DNA of 64,000 nt from assembly GCA_019353055.1 (NCBI GenBank), contig JABAHL010000005.1, positions 107,260 to 171,259 of the forward strand. Reading direction: 5' to 3'. The stretch comes from Faucicola osloensis_C (lineage in GTDB: Bacteria > Pseudomonadota > Gammaproteobacteria > Pseudomonadales > Moraxellaceae). Under the pieces are notes generated by a model. The model had not been told where the DNA came from. It did no database searches and worked only from the letters and a program-made list of their open reading frames with translations. The position numbers were made by a program, and so were the translations under genes. Positions 53,265 to 63,355 of the stretch are shown here, piece after piece (within the stretch, counting starts at the first letter, position 1; every line of letters begins with the position of its first letter).

Positions 53265-54683
53265 TTAATTCGAAAGCAAACCAAAATCCTTATATTCTGT
53301 AAAATCACTATTGTTATTAAATAATAAAGAGCTCAAATAAGAGAGAGCTGTTTTTGAAATTTGATTGACCTTAGTCAGTTCTGTTGTCATAAAACCGATA
53401 GGAACAGTAACAGGATAATTAGGCAGCTTTGCATGATAACAAACTATTGCAAATTTATCTTCCAAGAACAAAACTTCGGTATTACCATCTAGAAACCCTT
53501 CATGGAAACCATACAGTATTTTTTGAGGAATATCTTTAAATTGATTTATCCACTCTCGTTTTTCATGTTTATTGCGTTCATTTGGTAGAGGTAGGTAAAG
53601 CCGAAACTCAAATTTATCTTTTGATAAATCGAATAAATTTTGGATTTTATCGTGTATTTTAAGCTGTTTACCCCAATAAATATCACTTGGAGCAATCCAA
53701 TATAACTTACTAGTTCCTTTTTTAGACTTTTTTATTATTTCTTCTACATCATCTAAGGCTTTATTAGAAAATTTTTTATTTTCTTTTGCTTGATGATAAA
53801 TTTGTCCCAAAAAGTAGGAACCATTTTTTTCCTCATACTTTTGGTTGATGCTTAAAAACTCTGTGAAATCTAGCTTTCCTCCAAATAGCACTTTTGATGT
53901 ATCCTCATCATTCAACTCGTCCATACTTTTTCTTAATTCACGTAAGTTTTCTCCATTACTAAATTGTTCAATTTGGCTTGTAATGGCTTGTTGAATATTT
54001 TCTTGATGAATAATTTCCTTAATATCATGGCGTTCTTTAGATTCACCTGTTTCAGGTAAAAATTCAAAGTTTTGCGTAAAGCGAAAGTAGTCAGGTGATC
54101 CTTTAGGCTCAATTACATCAATCTTGTATAATGAAATATCATTTTCTTCCAGGTTGATAATTCCATCTTCAATTAGTTGGCGAAAGCGATTCTGAAACGT
54201 TTTTCTTGCAATTTCTTCACTTGCTGATAATACTTTCGGTTCTATTGCTAATTCAATTGCCTGTTGACGAGATTTATCACAATGTTTACGTTCTAAAAAA
54301 TTATTATCTAGTAATTCTATGCGATACTCTCCACGAGATTCTTTTAAAGTAGGGATTTTAGGCGTATCTTTTTCACTATTTTGAAATAAACGCAATCCTT
54401 CTGCTGATAATTGAATCAATCCATCATCTCGCCACATAATCCACTTGTTTTGCTCTAAATCAGTCAAAGCAACTTCAGTTTCATGTTGATTAAATCCAAA
54501 ATACTGAGCGATTTGGTCAGCTTTACAGGCAGTTAGTTTTAGAAGTCTTAACAGGTATTCTCGGACAAATGCGATACCTTTATCATCCATATATGAAAAA
54601 ACTATGCGAAAGCGAGGCGCTTTGACCACGAAATCAACCTGATTATATGATATTGATTGATTTTGGCTCATTTTTTCGCTCAT
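53265..54683 (-). CDS. Winged-helix protein of the NERD-kinase-helicase operon
   Basis: A 472-aa soluble protein. Residues ~40-100 look like a winged helix (LRLLKLTACKADQIAQYFGFNQHETEVALTDLEQNKWIMWRDDGLIQLSAEGLRLF) and a second one may lie around 165-200. The C-terminal half (KLYWIAPSDIYWGKQLKIHDKIQ..., YGFHEGFLDGNTEVLFLEDKFAIVCYHAKLPNYPVTVPIGFMTTE) is conserved-looking but I see no HxK(x)4D phospholipase-D motif. It overlaps the helicase gene by 4 bp (ATGA), so the two are translated together and probably form one defence system. The N-terminus repeats MSEKMS, giving two possible starts. Confidence 0.65.
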   Translation of the reverse strand: MSEKMSQNQSISYNQVDFVVKAPRFRIVFSYMDDKGIAFVREYLLRLLKLTACKADQIAQYFGFNQHETEVALTDLEQNKWIMWRDDGLIQLSAEGLRLFQNSEKDTPKIPTLKESRGEYRIELLDNNFLERKHCDKSRQQAIELAIEPKVLSASEEIARKTFQNRFRQLIEDGIINLEENDISLYKIDVIEPKGSPDYFRFTQNFEFLPETGESKERHDIKEIIHQENIQQAITSQIEQFSNGENLRELRKSMDELNDEDTSKVLFGGKLDFTEFLSINQKYEEKNGSYFLGQIYHQAKENKKFSNKALDDVEEIIKKSKKGTSKLYWIAPSDIYWGKQLKIHDKIQNLFDLSKDKFEFRLYLPLPNERNKHEKREWINQFKDIPQKILYGFHEGFLDGNTEVLFLEDKFAIVCYHAKLPNYPVTVPIGFMTTELTKVNQISKTALSYLSSLLFNNNSDFTEYKDFGLLSN

Positions 54684-57600
54684 TTTTTCGCTCCAGTATT
54701 TTTCAAGCTTTTAACAGCGTAATATCGTGGATTTTCTTGTTCATTTTGTTGGATAAATCGCAATACTTTTGCTAAAGGCGTTTTACTATTTTTAGGCTGT
54801 TCCCAAACATTTTTGGCACCAACAATAATGAGTTTATCCATAGCACGGGATAGTGCTACATTAATACGATTTGGTAGATGTAAGAAACCTGTTGTATATT
54901 GCCTATCATGGCGAGTTAACGATAGAATTATTATGCGATTTTCTTTACCCTGATAACTATCAACGCTGTCGATTTTTACCAAACGACGAAAATCTTCATT
55001 CCAAGTGCGTTCATTGAATTTTTTACGAATTAGCTTTTTCTGTTCACCATACATACATATTACGCCAATAGTCTGTGTGTTACTATCAAGCGATTTTTGC
55101 ACGATATTACTATCCATAAATACTTCATCATTAGCTAAATCCTGTAATAAACCGATGATTACGTCAGCTTCAGCACGGTTAGATAAACTTCCGCTTTTTG
55201 CTGATTCGTGATGGGTGTTTGGTAATGAAGAGGTATCTAGCCAAGTCACATAAGACTTAATTCTCTCTGGAACATTAAAGTAGATATCAGGAACATCGTC
55301 ATCAGTTTTGCCATTTTCTAAAATGTTTTCATAAAAACAGGCAGATACTAAACTACCAATTGCAGGTGCCATACGATATTGGGTCTTTAATGTAGCACAA
55401 GCATTTTTACCATAACTAGATAAAAACACCCGTTCGAAATCACTTCCTAATGCTTGGTCAAGTTCTTCTCCACGCTTAGAGATACCTAAGCGTCGTGCCA
55501 AAGCATTTTTATGCTCTTCAGAATACAATGGTGGAAGTTGCTTATGGTCGCCCACTAATAAAATCCGACTGCCAGATTGCATAGCAATTGCTAACTCGCT
55601 AGAAATAGAGCGTGCTGCCTCATCTACAATTACCCAGTCATAAACATTATCCGCAATTCCAATGTGACGTTGTCCAATACCCACGCAAGTACCAATTACT
55701 AATTGACGTGAACGTGCTAGAAATTCATCGTAGTTGGCTCGATCATTGGATAAAGCTTCCAACATATCTTGTGTCAAATCAATAAGATTTTTTGCTTGCA
55801 AACTTTCAGTAGGCTGAATAGCGTATCTTTTATCTAAACTATCAATTAATTTAGGCATGATTTCTTCAACACCTAATAAATTCTCAGTAATGCCTAATTC
55901 TTTAGATTGACTGCGAATACTCAGTTCCAATTTTTTATGTAGGTGCTTTTCATCCTCATCAATTTTTTCAGTAATTGGTGATGGTTTAATAATTTTCAGA
56001 TAACGGTTGATTTTAACACCGATATCTAATGATAATTCAGCACGCTCACGTAGATAGTTTTCGGGTAATTGCATGCTACGTCCAAGTTGGCAGATATTAT
56101 TAATTTTATTTACATTTAATTGTTGCCGCTTTTGTCCCACTAAATTAGGAGAAAAAACGTCTTCTAATATTTCAGAGTCAGCCACTTCACGATTACTAAA
56201 TCTTACTAATTCTAAATTAGTTCCTAGACGAGTACAGTGCTTACGAATTCGCTCAGCAGCTGTATTAACGGCTTCATGTGATTGACTAACTAGCAAGATA
56301 TTTTTTACTTTTTGGACATCAAATAAATAATGTACAAATGCAGCAATAAATTCGGTTTTTCCTGTACCTGGCGGACCTTGTAATAAAGACAATGGACCGT
56401 TAGCAACTAGACGTTGAAAGGCTTCACGTTGTGGCTCATTTAGACTGACTCCTTTTTCAGGTTGATCATATCGTGCAAACTCTTTATCACTTACTTTAAT
56501 ATTATAATAATCAGTTGCAAGTGAGCAATTCTCATCAAAATATTGTACTAAATTTTTCACCACGCTTTCATTGTCTAAAATTCTCTGTAAAGCATTTTTT
56601 CGACGCTTATACGAGGCTTTATTTTGTATGCTTTGTAGATAGACTGGTGTGTCTGCTTGAATACGATATGAGAATTGAGACAAGCTTTTAGATTTAAGAT
56701 GTAATTCATTTAAACTACTTTTAGCAATGTCCACAACACCATATTTAAAAGTCTTTTCCCCATTATCGCTACGACCAATGGCTTCAACAATTTCATCCCG
56801 CTTAAATTGATCTAATGGGTTAATTTCACCGTCATAAGATATATAAATCTCACCATCTTCAAGACGGTTTAATTCATCATTTGCTGTTATCGATGGTAAA
56901 GCCTCAGTTTCAGTATCTAAAATAGCTTGCCACAACTGTTGAATACTAGGATGAGGTTCTAGTGTTAAAATTTCAGAAGAATCTACAATCTGGTTCTTAA
57001 CAAATTCTTCATCTTTAATATCTTCTACAGAATCTTTTTTATTAATATGATTTGCAATGAATTCAGTAATGATATGATTGAATTGTTCATGAGTTGCAAG
57101 AAAATCATTTAATTGATTCAAATTACTAGATTTTGTATAACTGATATTTAGCCCAATCCCTATACTTAAATCACTACTATCTCGATCTACTTTAGTGATG
57201 TAATCACGTGGGAAAGGTGATAAAGCGTGTCTAAATTTTTTCTCTTGAATAACATAAAAAGCGGTTAGTTTGCCACCTAATCCTGTAAAAGTAATATCAA
57301 CTTCTTCAGTTGGATGTTTCTGACTGACTTTTAGTTGGATAAATAATTCACCATTTTCAGGATAAATACCTATCGGTGCAAACTCGTGTCTTCCTCCAAC
57401 CGAGATATCCAAAGTCACAATTTTTGATTTTGGATTTAGAGCTTCTTTAAAGCGAGCTAATGAAATGAATCCTGATTGACTATCTTCTTTCTCTAACTGG
57501 ATAACTTGTGAAATTTCTGAAAATTCTTCAGACGCTTCACTCCAATCTATATCCAATAGTTCACAAGCCATTTTCATTACAGCAAAATTATCACGCTGTA

Positions 57601-59674
57601 TTTCTGTCGCATAGTCAAATTCTGGGGAGTATTCTGTATTAAATTGGCTTAGCCCTGTTAGTGAAAAATCTAAGATATCTAATATTCGTAATTTGACTTC
57701 ACCTTCATCAAATATGATTAATACATTATCTGGTTTTAAATCACCGTGTGTAAAACCTAGACTATGTAGATGCTCAATGTCATGAATCAGCTGACTAATT
57801 AATGTTTGTTTCTGTAGATTAGATAGATTTAGAGTAGGAGTATCTTTCCAATTATTACCTTCAATAAACTCACTGACAGCAAATAAGCACCCAGATTTCT
57901 TAGCAATACCAAATTCATGGATTTTTGGCAAATAATCAGGTGATAATTTCGCCAGTTTCGACATACTTTCTAACCACTTTAAAACCACCCTCGCTTTCGC
58001 ATTATCTTGCTGTGGATCGGCATTTAACCAGGCTTTAACCAATAAACCATTTGAACAGTAGACTTCTTTTTCGCTAGTTTCGACAATAAAATCTTCATCT
58101 TCTCTATATGTGCGAGAATGGTTAATATCATGAATAAAAGGGTCTAATTTGGTGAAATCGAAAGAAAAGTTAACTTTATTCTTGGGTTTAATGCGATTAA
58201 ATTCTTCTAAGAATTGTTGGGCATTTGCAAAAGGTCTCTCTGACAGGGCACTACGAAGTATATCGGCATACCACGTAGGGTTATCTAATAACTGTTTATT
58301 CATAGCACTAATGCTACTTGGTGAGATACGTTGAGCTTCAATAATATGCCAAGCTAATATTGCTAAAGAACGCACATCATATTGATACGGGGTAAATTTA
58401 TTATCTTTTGGAAGTGGAAAAAAATCTTTAGCCAAATCACCTGAGATTTCTAATACTGTTCTAATATCGCCAACGGATTGTTCGGATGAGAAATAGGCAG
58501 TTGCGAAACCTGACAATGTTACTTTGTCATCAGCTGACAACCAAATACTATTTTCACCTAAATCCCGATGAGCTATACCAATTTTGTGTAATTGAGAAAA
58601 TTTATCTAGTAATAACTGCACCAAACCCAAGCGACGATCTATGCTCAAATTCTCGCAATTATATCCACCTACGAAATGATTAAAACGTTTTTGCTGTGGT
58701 AACAGCTCAAATAAATCAATATGCTCTGCGGTTATCTCCCCTTTCTGGGGTGTTGATTTATAGTTCAGGCAAGAGCGATATAAATCTTGATTCTGCAATT
58801 TAATATGATTCAGTACATCATACTCACGACTAACAAGACGGTAACGCCCTTCAGGTGTTTGTGCTTCGGAATATTCTATTCTGGAGAAATTCCAACGACG
58901 AAGTAGGACTTGATCTTGATGCCGCATATTCTCAGATTGAGCAAGGTATTCTTGGTAAACTTGTTTTGGATGTGAAAAAATAGGTGTATCCTCAGCATAA
59001 TAACCACCTCTGTTGATACTTTTTGGTTTGACAGTATTAGCCTCAAAGATTTGATCAAAAACAGTAAAGTTTGTATTTAGTGTACGGTTTTTAGGGAATT
59101 TCGTATATTCACCAAACTGTTCAGTAAATTTTTTATCATCAGCTAATTCTAGAAAATTATCCAAGCTCATAACATGGATTTTCTCGTTATCTGGTAATGC
59201 ACTAAAATCCGAATTCCCACTCATTACAACTAAAAATTCAATTTTAGGAATGGGAAATCTTTCGGAGGAATTACCAAACTTTCCACGGAATTTCTCTAGC
59301 TTTTTCTTTAGCAGAAAAGTTTTGTTCCTAGTAACTTGGACAGGTGAGTAATCCATATCCTGATTACCTTTAAACCAACGTGAGCCATTGCTAGTAATCG
59401 CACCACCATTCCAATGCTTTAGTTCAACTACTAATACATTACAATGGGTTATGATAACTAAATCGAACTCTCCCTCTTTACGTTGTCTTACATCCGCAAA
59501 TCGAAAGCCTGAATAGCCCTGCCAAGGGAATATAGACTGAAGGTTTTTTAATACTTTAAATCCTTGACCTTTTAGGTCTTTTTGATTATTAGGATTTTGA
59601 AATGCCTGTTTCATTTTTTCAATGGCAGTTATTTCGTGAAATGTTAAACCGCCGCCCCAATCTTTAACTTGCAT
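54680..59674 (-). CDS. NERD - kinase - kinase - SF1 helicase fusion protein
   Basis: A 1664-aa multidomain protein. NERD nuclease-related domain at residues ~40-170 (GEFDLVIITHCNVLVVELKHWNGG near 62-85). First kinase-like domain with IAHRDLGENSIWL near 368, without a DFG (LSGFA). Second with FTHGDLKPDNVLI near 645 followed by LDILDFS. C-terminal UPF1-like SF1 helicase (AAA_11/AAA_12, COG1112): Walker A QGPPGTGKTEF near 1100, VIVDEAARSISSEL near 1350, GDHKQLPPLYS, LKTQYRMAPAIG near 1430, DSYQGKENRIIILS and NVALSRAMDKLIIVGA near 1606. Kinase plus COG1112 helicase is the hallmark of Mokosh-type anti-phage systems; the NERD domain and second kinase make this a variant. Preceded by a zinc-ribbon gene and followed by the winged-helix gene. 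Confidence 0.85.
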   Translation of the reverse strand: MQVKDWGGGLTFHEITAIEKMKQAFQNPNNQKDLKGQGFKVLKNLQSIFPWQGYSGFRFADVRQRKEGEFDLVIITHCNVLVVELKHWNGGAITSNGSRWFKGNQDMDYSPVQVTRNKTFLLKKKLEKFRGKFGNSSERFPIPKIEFLVVMSGNSDFSALPDNEKIHVMSLDNFLELADDKKFTEQFGEYTKFPKNRTLNTNFTVFDQIFEANTVKPKSINRGGYYAEDTPIFSHPKQVYQEYLAQSENMRHQDQVLLRRWNFSRIEYSEAQTPEGRYRLVSREYDVLNHIKLQNQDLYRSCLNYKSTPQKGEITAEHIDLFELLPQQKRFNHFVGGYNCENLSIDRRLGLVQLLLDKFSQLHKIGIAHRDLGENSIWLSADDKVTLSGFATAYFSSEQSVGDIRTVLEISGDLAKDFFPLPKDNKFTPYQYDVRSLAILAWHIIEAQRISPSSISAMNKQLLDNPTWYADILRSALSERPFANAQQFLEEFNRIKPKNKVNFSFDFTKLDPFIHDINHSRTYREDEDFIVETSEKEVYCSNGLLVKAWLNADPQQDNAKARVVLKWLESMSKLAKLSPDYLPKIHEFGIAKKSGCLFAVSEFIEGNNWKDTPTLNLSNLQKQTLISQLIHDIEHLHSLGFTHGDLKPDNVLIIFDEGEVKLRILDILDFSLTGLSQFNTEYSPEFDYATEIQRDNFAVMKMACELLDIDWSEASEEFSEISQVIQLEKEDSQSGFISLARFKEALNPKSKIVTLDISVGGRHEFAPIGIYPENGELFIQLKVSQKHPTEEVDITFTGLGGKLTAFYVIQEKKFRHALSPFPRDYITKVDRDSSDLSIGIGLNISYTKSSNLNQLNDFLATHEQFNHIITEFIANHINKKDSVEDIKDEEFVKNQIVDSSEILTLEPHPSIQQLWQAILDTETEALPSITANDELNRLEDGEIYISYDGEINPLDQFKRDEIVEAIGRSDNGEKTFKYGVVDIAKSSLNELHLKSKSLSQFSYRIQADTPVYLQSIQNKASYKRRKNALQRILDNESVVKNLVQYFDENCSLATDYYNIKVSDKEFARYDQPEKGVSLNEPQREAFQRLVANGPLSLLQGPPGTGKTEFIAAFVHYLFDVQKVKNILLVSQSHEAVNTAAERIRKHCTRLGTNLELVRFSNREVADSEILEDVFSPNLVGQKRQQLNVNKINNICQLGRSMQLPENYLRERAELSLDIGVKINRYLKIIKPSPITEKIDEDEKHLHKKLELSIRSQSKELGITENLLGVEEIMPKLIDSLDKRYAIQPTESLQAKNLIDLTQDMLEALSNDRANYDEFLARSRQLVIGTCVGIGQRHIGIADNVYDWVIVDEAARSISSELAIAMQSGSRILLVGDHKQLPPLYSEEHKNALARRLGISKRGEELDQALGSDFERVFLSSYGKNACATLKTQYRMAPAIGSLVSACFYENILENGKTDDDVPDIYFNVPERIKSYVTWLDTSSLPNTHHESAKSGSLSNRAEADVIIGLLQDLANDEVFMDSNIVQKSLDSNTQTIGVICMYGEQKKLIRKKFNERTWNEDFRRLVKIDSVDSYQGKENRIIILSLTRHDRQYTTGFLHLPNRINVALSRAMDKLIIVGAKNVWEQPKNSKTPLAKVLRFIQQNEQENPRYYAVKSLKNTGAKK

Positions 59675-59757
59675 TTTAAATCCTTAATTAATAAAACATA
59701 TTTCTTTTAAAATTCATTGACTTAAAAACCTTTAGCTAAAACACATAAGTTATCTAT

Positions 59758-59916
59758 TCAATCATCCAAAATTTGCAAATGTCTTTGTATAGGTCCTTGA
59801 TAAGTACCTTCGTCAACGACCATCTCAATCAAAGTATGGCATTTGGGGCATTCAAATGGTATGGTATCTTCCAAATCTTCAATATAAATAAATTCATCAC
59901 ATGCTGGGCAGTACAT
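59758..59916 (-). CDS. Small zinc-ribbon protein heading the helicase operon
   Basis: 52 aa. MYCPACDEFIYIEDLEDTIPFECPKCHTLIEM is a two-knuckle zinc ribbon (CPAC ... CPKC), followed by a 20-residue tail. Strong GGAGG 7 bp before the ATG. It lies 83 bp upstream of the NERD-kinase-helicase gene on the same strand and is probably co-transcribed. Too short for many gene finders. May be an adaptor or regulator of the system. Confidence 0.8.
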   Translation of the reverse strand: MYCPACDEFIYIEDLEDTIPFECPKCHTLIEMVVDEGTYQGPIQRHLQILDD

Positions 59917-59989
59917 GAGCAAGACCTCCAAATACGCAAAACCTTACTTCAAAAACTCATTCTGTCGTTTATCGATTGTGATATATCTA

Positions 59990-60864
59990 AGAACCTGTTC
60001 ACAATCTTTTCAATAACAAAGCGATGAAAGCGAGATTGGTAAATTGAAGGCTCGAATTTAAATGACGCTCACAGTTTTTCCATAGACGTCTATTTTTCTC
60101 AAGCCAAGCAAACGAACGTTCTACAACCCATCGCTTTGGTATGACTTTAAACGTATGCAGTTCATCTCTTTTGGCAACTTCTGTGGTAACGGTTTCGCCT
60201 AAGATAGATTTAACACCATTAGCAAACGCCTCACCTCGATAACCGCCATCAACCATCACATTGTTTACCCGGCTTAGTCGTTTAGCATGTTGACGAAGCA
60301 ACGTTGTAGCACCCTCACGGTCAGTGATATTGGCAGTGGTAATACAGATAGCATGCGGCAAGCCTTGGCTGTCTACCGCAATATGGCGCTTAATCCCTGA
60401 TACTTTCTTTCCTGCGTCATAGCCTTTGTGTTTGGCGGTGTCGGTATTTTTTACGCTTTGAGCATCAATGATGATAAAACTGGTTTTGCCCTTACGGTTG
60501 TCCTTCTTTCGCGCTTTTTTGACCAATTTTTTTTAAGGCCTTGTCAAGAAGGCTGTTGCCTTCTTCGTCAAGCTCGCTCCATTTCTGAAAGTACGAGTGG
60601 ACGGTGCGCCATTTGGGAAAGTCATGGGGTAGCTGTCGCCATTGGCAACCTGTTCTTAGTACATACAATAACCCACAAAATACGTCATAAAGGTCAACCG
60701 TTCTTGGCTTGGTCTTCTTCCGAGCACTTTCTAGAATAGGTAGTATGTGTTCAAATTGTTTTTTGCTAATGTCGCTTGGATAGGATTTTCTCATGGTGAT
60801 TGATTCGGTTATTAATCAATTATGTGGCTTATCCTAGCATATTTTTTAATCGTGAACAGGTTCT
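59990..60864 (-). mobile_element. IS5-family (IS427-like) insertion sequence
   Basis: Inverted ends AGAACCTGTTCACAATC and the complement of GATTCGTGAACAGGTTCT-like right end (GTGAACAGGTTCT at 60852-60864), with TA on both sides as probable target duplication. Two overlapping transposase frames inside. It splits an XRE regulator gene. Confidence 0.85.
59999..60794 (-). CDS. IS5-family transposase made by frameshift
   Basis: orfA (60794-60492, 100 aa) has the IS427-type N-terminus SYPSDISKKQFEHILPILESARKKTKPRTVDLYDVFCGLLYVLRTGCQWRQLPHDFPKW. orfB (60526-59999, 175 aa) carries the DDE motif: FIIIDAQSVKNTDTAKHKGYDAGKKVSGIKRH, VMVDGGYRGEAF and KRWVVERSFAWLEKNRRLWKNCE. The frames overlap at a run of A (TTAAAAAAAATTGGTC on the minus strand), the usual programmed -1 frameshift place. 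Confidence 0.93.
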
Positions 60865-60987
60865 TAGTCCAATGCCAGCCCTTTGGGCAAGTTCAACCTG
60901 CGTCAGATTCTGGTACAAACGCTGCTGTTTTAAGCGTTTGCCCAGTGACTTACTAATTTCTGAGGGTGTATAGAAGTCAAATCGCAT
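60865..60987 (-). pseudogene. XRE-family regulator truncated by IS5
   Basis: MRFDFYTPSEISKSLGKRLKQQRLYQNLTQVELAQRAGIGL, a HipB-like helix-turn-helix start, runs into the IS5 end. Beyond the IS, the sequence directly before the zinc-ribbon gene reads DISQSINDRMSF and a stop. The intact gene probably headed and controlled the helicase operon. Confidence 0.7.
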
Positions 60988-61280
60988 ACTAAGTTATTAT
61001 CTCGTAATTATTCATTTTTGATATTTTAATGGCTACTTTAACATTTAATCGTTCAATTATGAATTATTTATATGAACTGGGAGCATGGGAGGCTTCAATA
61101 TTTAGGAGTATACCGTCATGCAAGCAAAATAATATTAAGAAGGGATTAATAGTACAAATGCCTGTAATTTAATCAATACAAAATATAAAAATAAAATTAT
61201 TTTGTTGCATAATTTTTTGAAATATCTATTTTGTTGCATTTATTACTAATTTTATGCACAATCCTTTTTAAATAAATACT

Positions 61281-62873
61281 ATGTTGCAATGGTTAGTTAT
61301 GCGTCTTCTTAAAGAATCGTATCATTCGATCAAAAATCCAATTGGCGCAGTCTGGCTTATTCAATATTTTAACATTGAGTTGGCATTCCCATTGTATTTA
61401 GTAAGCCGTCTAGGGGGGCGCCGAGAAAGCCATCGAGAAGATGATTTTAGAGAAGAAGTTTATCAGTTTAGCAAACAACCAGCCGCCACTGTGATCGCTC
61501 ATTTGCAATTTTATCTACGTCATGAAATTCCGCACTATGAACTAATGTATCGACTATTTCAACAAATCGATAGTTCTCTATTGGTTGACTGGATAACTAA
61601 TGAGCCCACCGGACAATATGCTAGACGTGCAGGCTTTTTATACGAATGGTTTACGGGGAATACTTTAACCATTACTGCCAATATTAGTGGCAACTATGTT
61701 GATGCGCTAGATGATGCTAAGGTAGTCACCGCATCGCCCGATAAAGTCACTAAAAATAGTCGTTGGCGTATTAATAATAATTTGGCAGGTACGCCAGATT
61801 TTTGCCCAATGGTGGTAAAAACCCCGCAAGTTGAACAAGCTGCACAACTTGATATCGTACAAATGTTGCAGTCGCTTAATCATGAATTTGGTGAAGATTT
61901 ACTATTACGCTCAGCAGTATGGTTAACTTTACGGGAAAGTAAAGCCAGTTTTATAATTGAAGGGGAGGGTAAACAGACCAAACGCATTGAGCGCTTTGCC
62001 CAAGTGATCGCTCAGCGGACGGGAAAAGGCGACCTACCTATAACCGATAGTGAATTAACGCAGTTACAACAGGCGATTTTAGGGGAGAAGACCGCATTAC
62101 CGCAATTGGGAATTCGAAAGTCTCCAGTATTTATTGGACAGATCGAGCAGCGCACCTTTACCCCAATAGTCCACTACATTGCGCCGCCTTTTGAGCAAGT
62201 CGTCAACATGTTGGCAGGGTTACAGAGCTTTTTTGATGTTACGCAAGGGCAACCTTGTATTATGCGAGCAGCGGTGTTAAGTTTTGCCTTTGTGTATATT
62301 CATCCATTAGCCGATGGTAATGGCCGAGTGCATCGGTTTTTAGTCAATGATTTACTATACCGAGATGGAATATTAAGTGAACCGATGATTTTGCCGATTT
62401 CATCTGCCATCAGTGACAGCACACAACATCGCAGTGATTATGACAAAATACTAGATACCGTCTCTAAGCCGCTAATGGCACAATTGATCGGTGAATATAA
62501 ATTTGAGACCACGCAAATCTTTGAAGATGGTATCAAGTCTAACTTGCACTTGGGTAATGTTGACAATGCATTGCCGATTTGGCGTTTTTTGGATTTGACG
62601 CCGCACTTGCTGTATTTAGCCAAGCTTGTATCCCGTGTCATTCAAGATGATTTATATCAAGAAAGCCATTATTTGTATCAACACAATCAAGCACGTGATG
62701 CGATAAAAGAGCTGATGGATATGCCAAATGATTATGCCGATAGAATCATCCGTAGCATCAGGGACAATCAGGGTGAACGAAGCCAAAAACTGGTGAAAGA
62801 AATGCCTTTTTTAGCAGATGATACATTATGGCAACAGCTATTTAAAGCAGTTACGAAAGCTTTTAAAAACTAG
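61281..62873 (+). CDS. Fic-domain protein with internal inhibitory helix
   Basis: 530 aa (ATG 61281; 61299 possible). The Fic motif is HPLADGNGRVHRF near residue 340, matching HPFxxGNGRxxR, including the catalytic His and the nucleotide-binding GNGR. The inhibitory motif S-x-x-x-E-G appears upstream as SFIIEGEG near 222, so it is a class II Fic with self-inhibition. The C-terminal ~130 residues contain a helical, possibly winged-helix part. Fic enzymes transfer AMP or other nucleotide parts to proteins. It is monocistronic, followed by three inverted repeats and a Fic remnant. Confidence 0.9.
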   Translation: MLQWLVMRLLKESYHSIKNPIGAVWLIQYFNIELAFPLYLVSRLGGRRESHREDDFREEVYQFSKQPAATVIAHLQFYLRHEIPHYELMYRLFQQIDSSLLVDWITNEPTGQYARRAGFLYEWFTGNTLTITANISGNYVDALDDAKVVTASPDKVTKNSRWRINNNLAGTPDFCPMVVKTPQVEQAAQLDIVQMLQSLNHEFGEDLLLRSAVWLTLRESKASFIIEGEGKQTKRIERFAQVIAQRTGKGDLPITDSELTQLQQAILGEKTALPQLGIRKSPVFIGQIEQRTFTPIVHYIAPPFEQVVNMLAGLQSFFDVTQGQPCIMRAAVLSFAFVYIHPLADGNGRVHRFLVNDLLYRDGILSEPMILPISSAISDSTQHRSDYDKILDTVSKPLMAQLIGEYKFETTQIFEDGIKSNLHLGNVDNALPIWRFLDLTPHLLYLAKLVSRVIQDDLYQESHYLYQHNQARDAIKELMDMPNDYADRIIRSIRDNQGERSQKLVKEMPFLADDTLWQQLFKAVTKAFKN

Positions 62874-62876
62874 CCT

Positions 62877-62979
62877 TGTCAATCAAAAATCGCTCAATAT
62901 GATTTACAAGCTATTTTGTCAATCATTCATAAGTGATAACTTTCTTTGTCAATCAAAATTCTTAAAAAGTGATTTACAA
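62877..62979. repeat. Three TTGTCAATCA-based inverted repeats after fic
   Basis: TTGTCAATCA occurs at 62877, 62916 and 62946. The first and third are followed by the near-complement TGATTTACAA (62900-62909 and 62970-62979) and the second by the poorer TGATAACTTT (62934). Copies are 39 and 30 bp apart, giving iteron- or operator-like spacing between fic and the next Fic fragment. Confidence 0.65.
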
Positions 62980-62989
62980 CATAATCACA

Positions 62990-63118
62990 ATGCTTAATCT
63001 TGACCAAGCTATCCACTACCATGAAGGTAAATTTCCACCGCAAGGTATTGCTCTCGATAAAATCATGAATATATTATTGAGAACAATAATTACTATCGTT
63101 AATTTTATTTTAAATTAA
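62990..63118 (+). pseudogene. N-terminal fragment of a second Fic protein
   Basis: 42 codons: MLNLDQAIHYHEGKFPPQGIALDKIMN matches the start of Fic proteins with a DUF4172 N-terminus (AIxYHYGxFPPxxLDY). It then turns into ILLRTIITIVNFILN and stops. No Fic core follows. Confidence 0.6.
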
Positions 63119-63355
63119 AAAATAATTTAATATATGTTAATAAAATTTTGGAGAATTACGTTATTTTTCTTAAATGAAGTGAAAGGGTGGGGGGTAAAAA
63201 AATTCTAATTTTTGAATTTTTTTCGTGCCCGTAAATTTCTAGTATACTTTAAATCATTTAAATTGATAAAGGAATTACGTATTATTAATCATTGATATTA
63301 AAGAAAATATATATTAAAGTACATTAAGATAAAATAACGATTAAAATCGTGGCAA
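63119..63355. other. AT-rich non-coding stretch before the right border
   Basis: About 240 bp, very AT-rich, with a hairpin AAAAATTC / GAATTTTT near 63200-63225. No gene or known site seen. Confidence 0.5.

Noticed and set aside
53265..54683. Phospholipase-D nuclease assignment for the 472-aa partner
   Set aside because: No HxK(x)4D motif can be found.
59773..60027. An 84-codon plus-strand frame
   Set aside because: It is the complement of the zinc-ribbon gene, which has a strong ribosome site and paired CxxC motifs.
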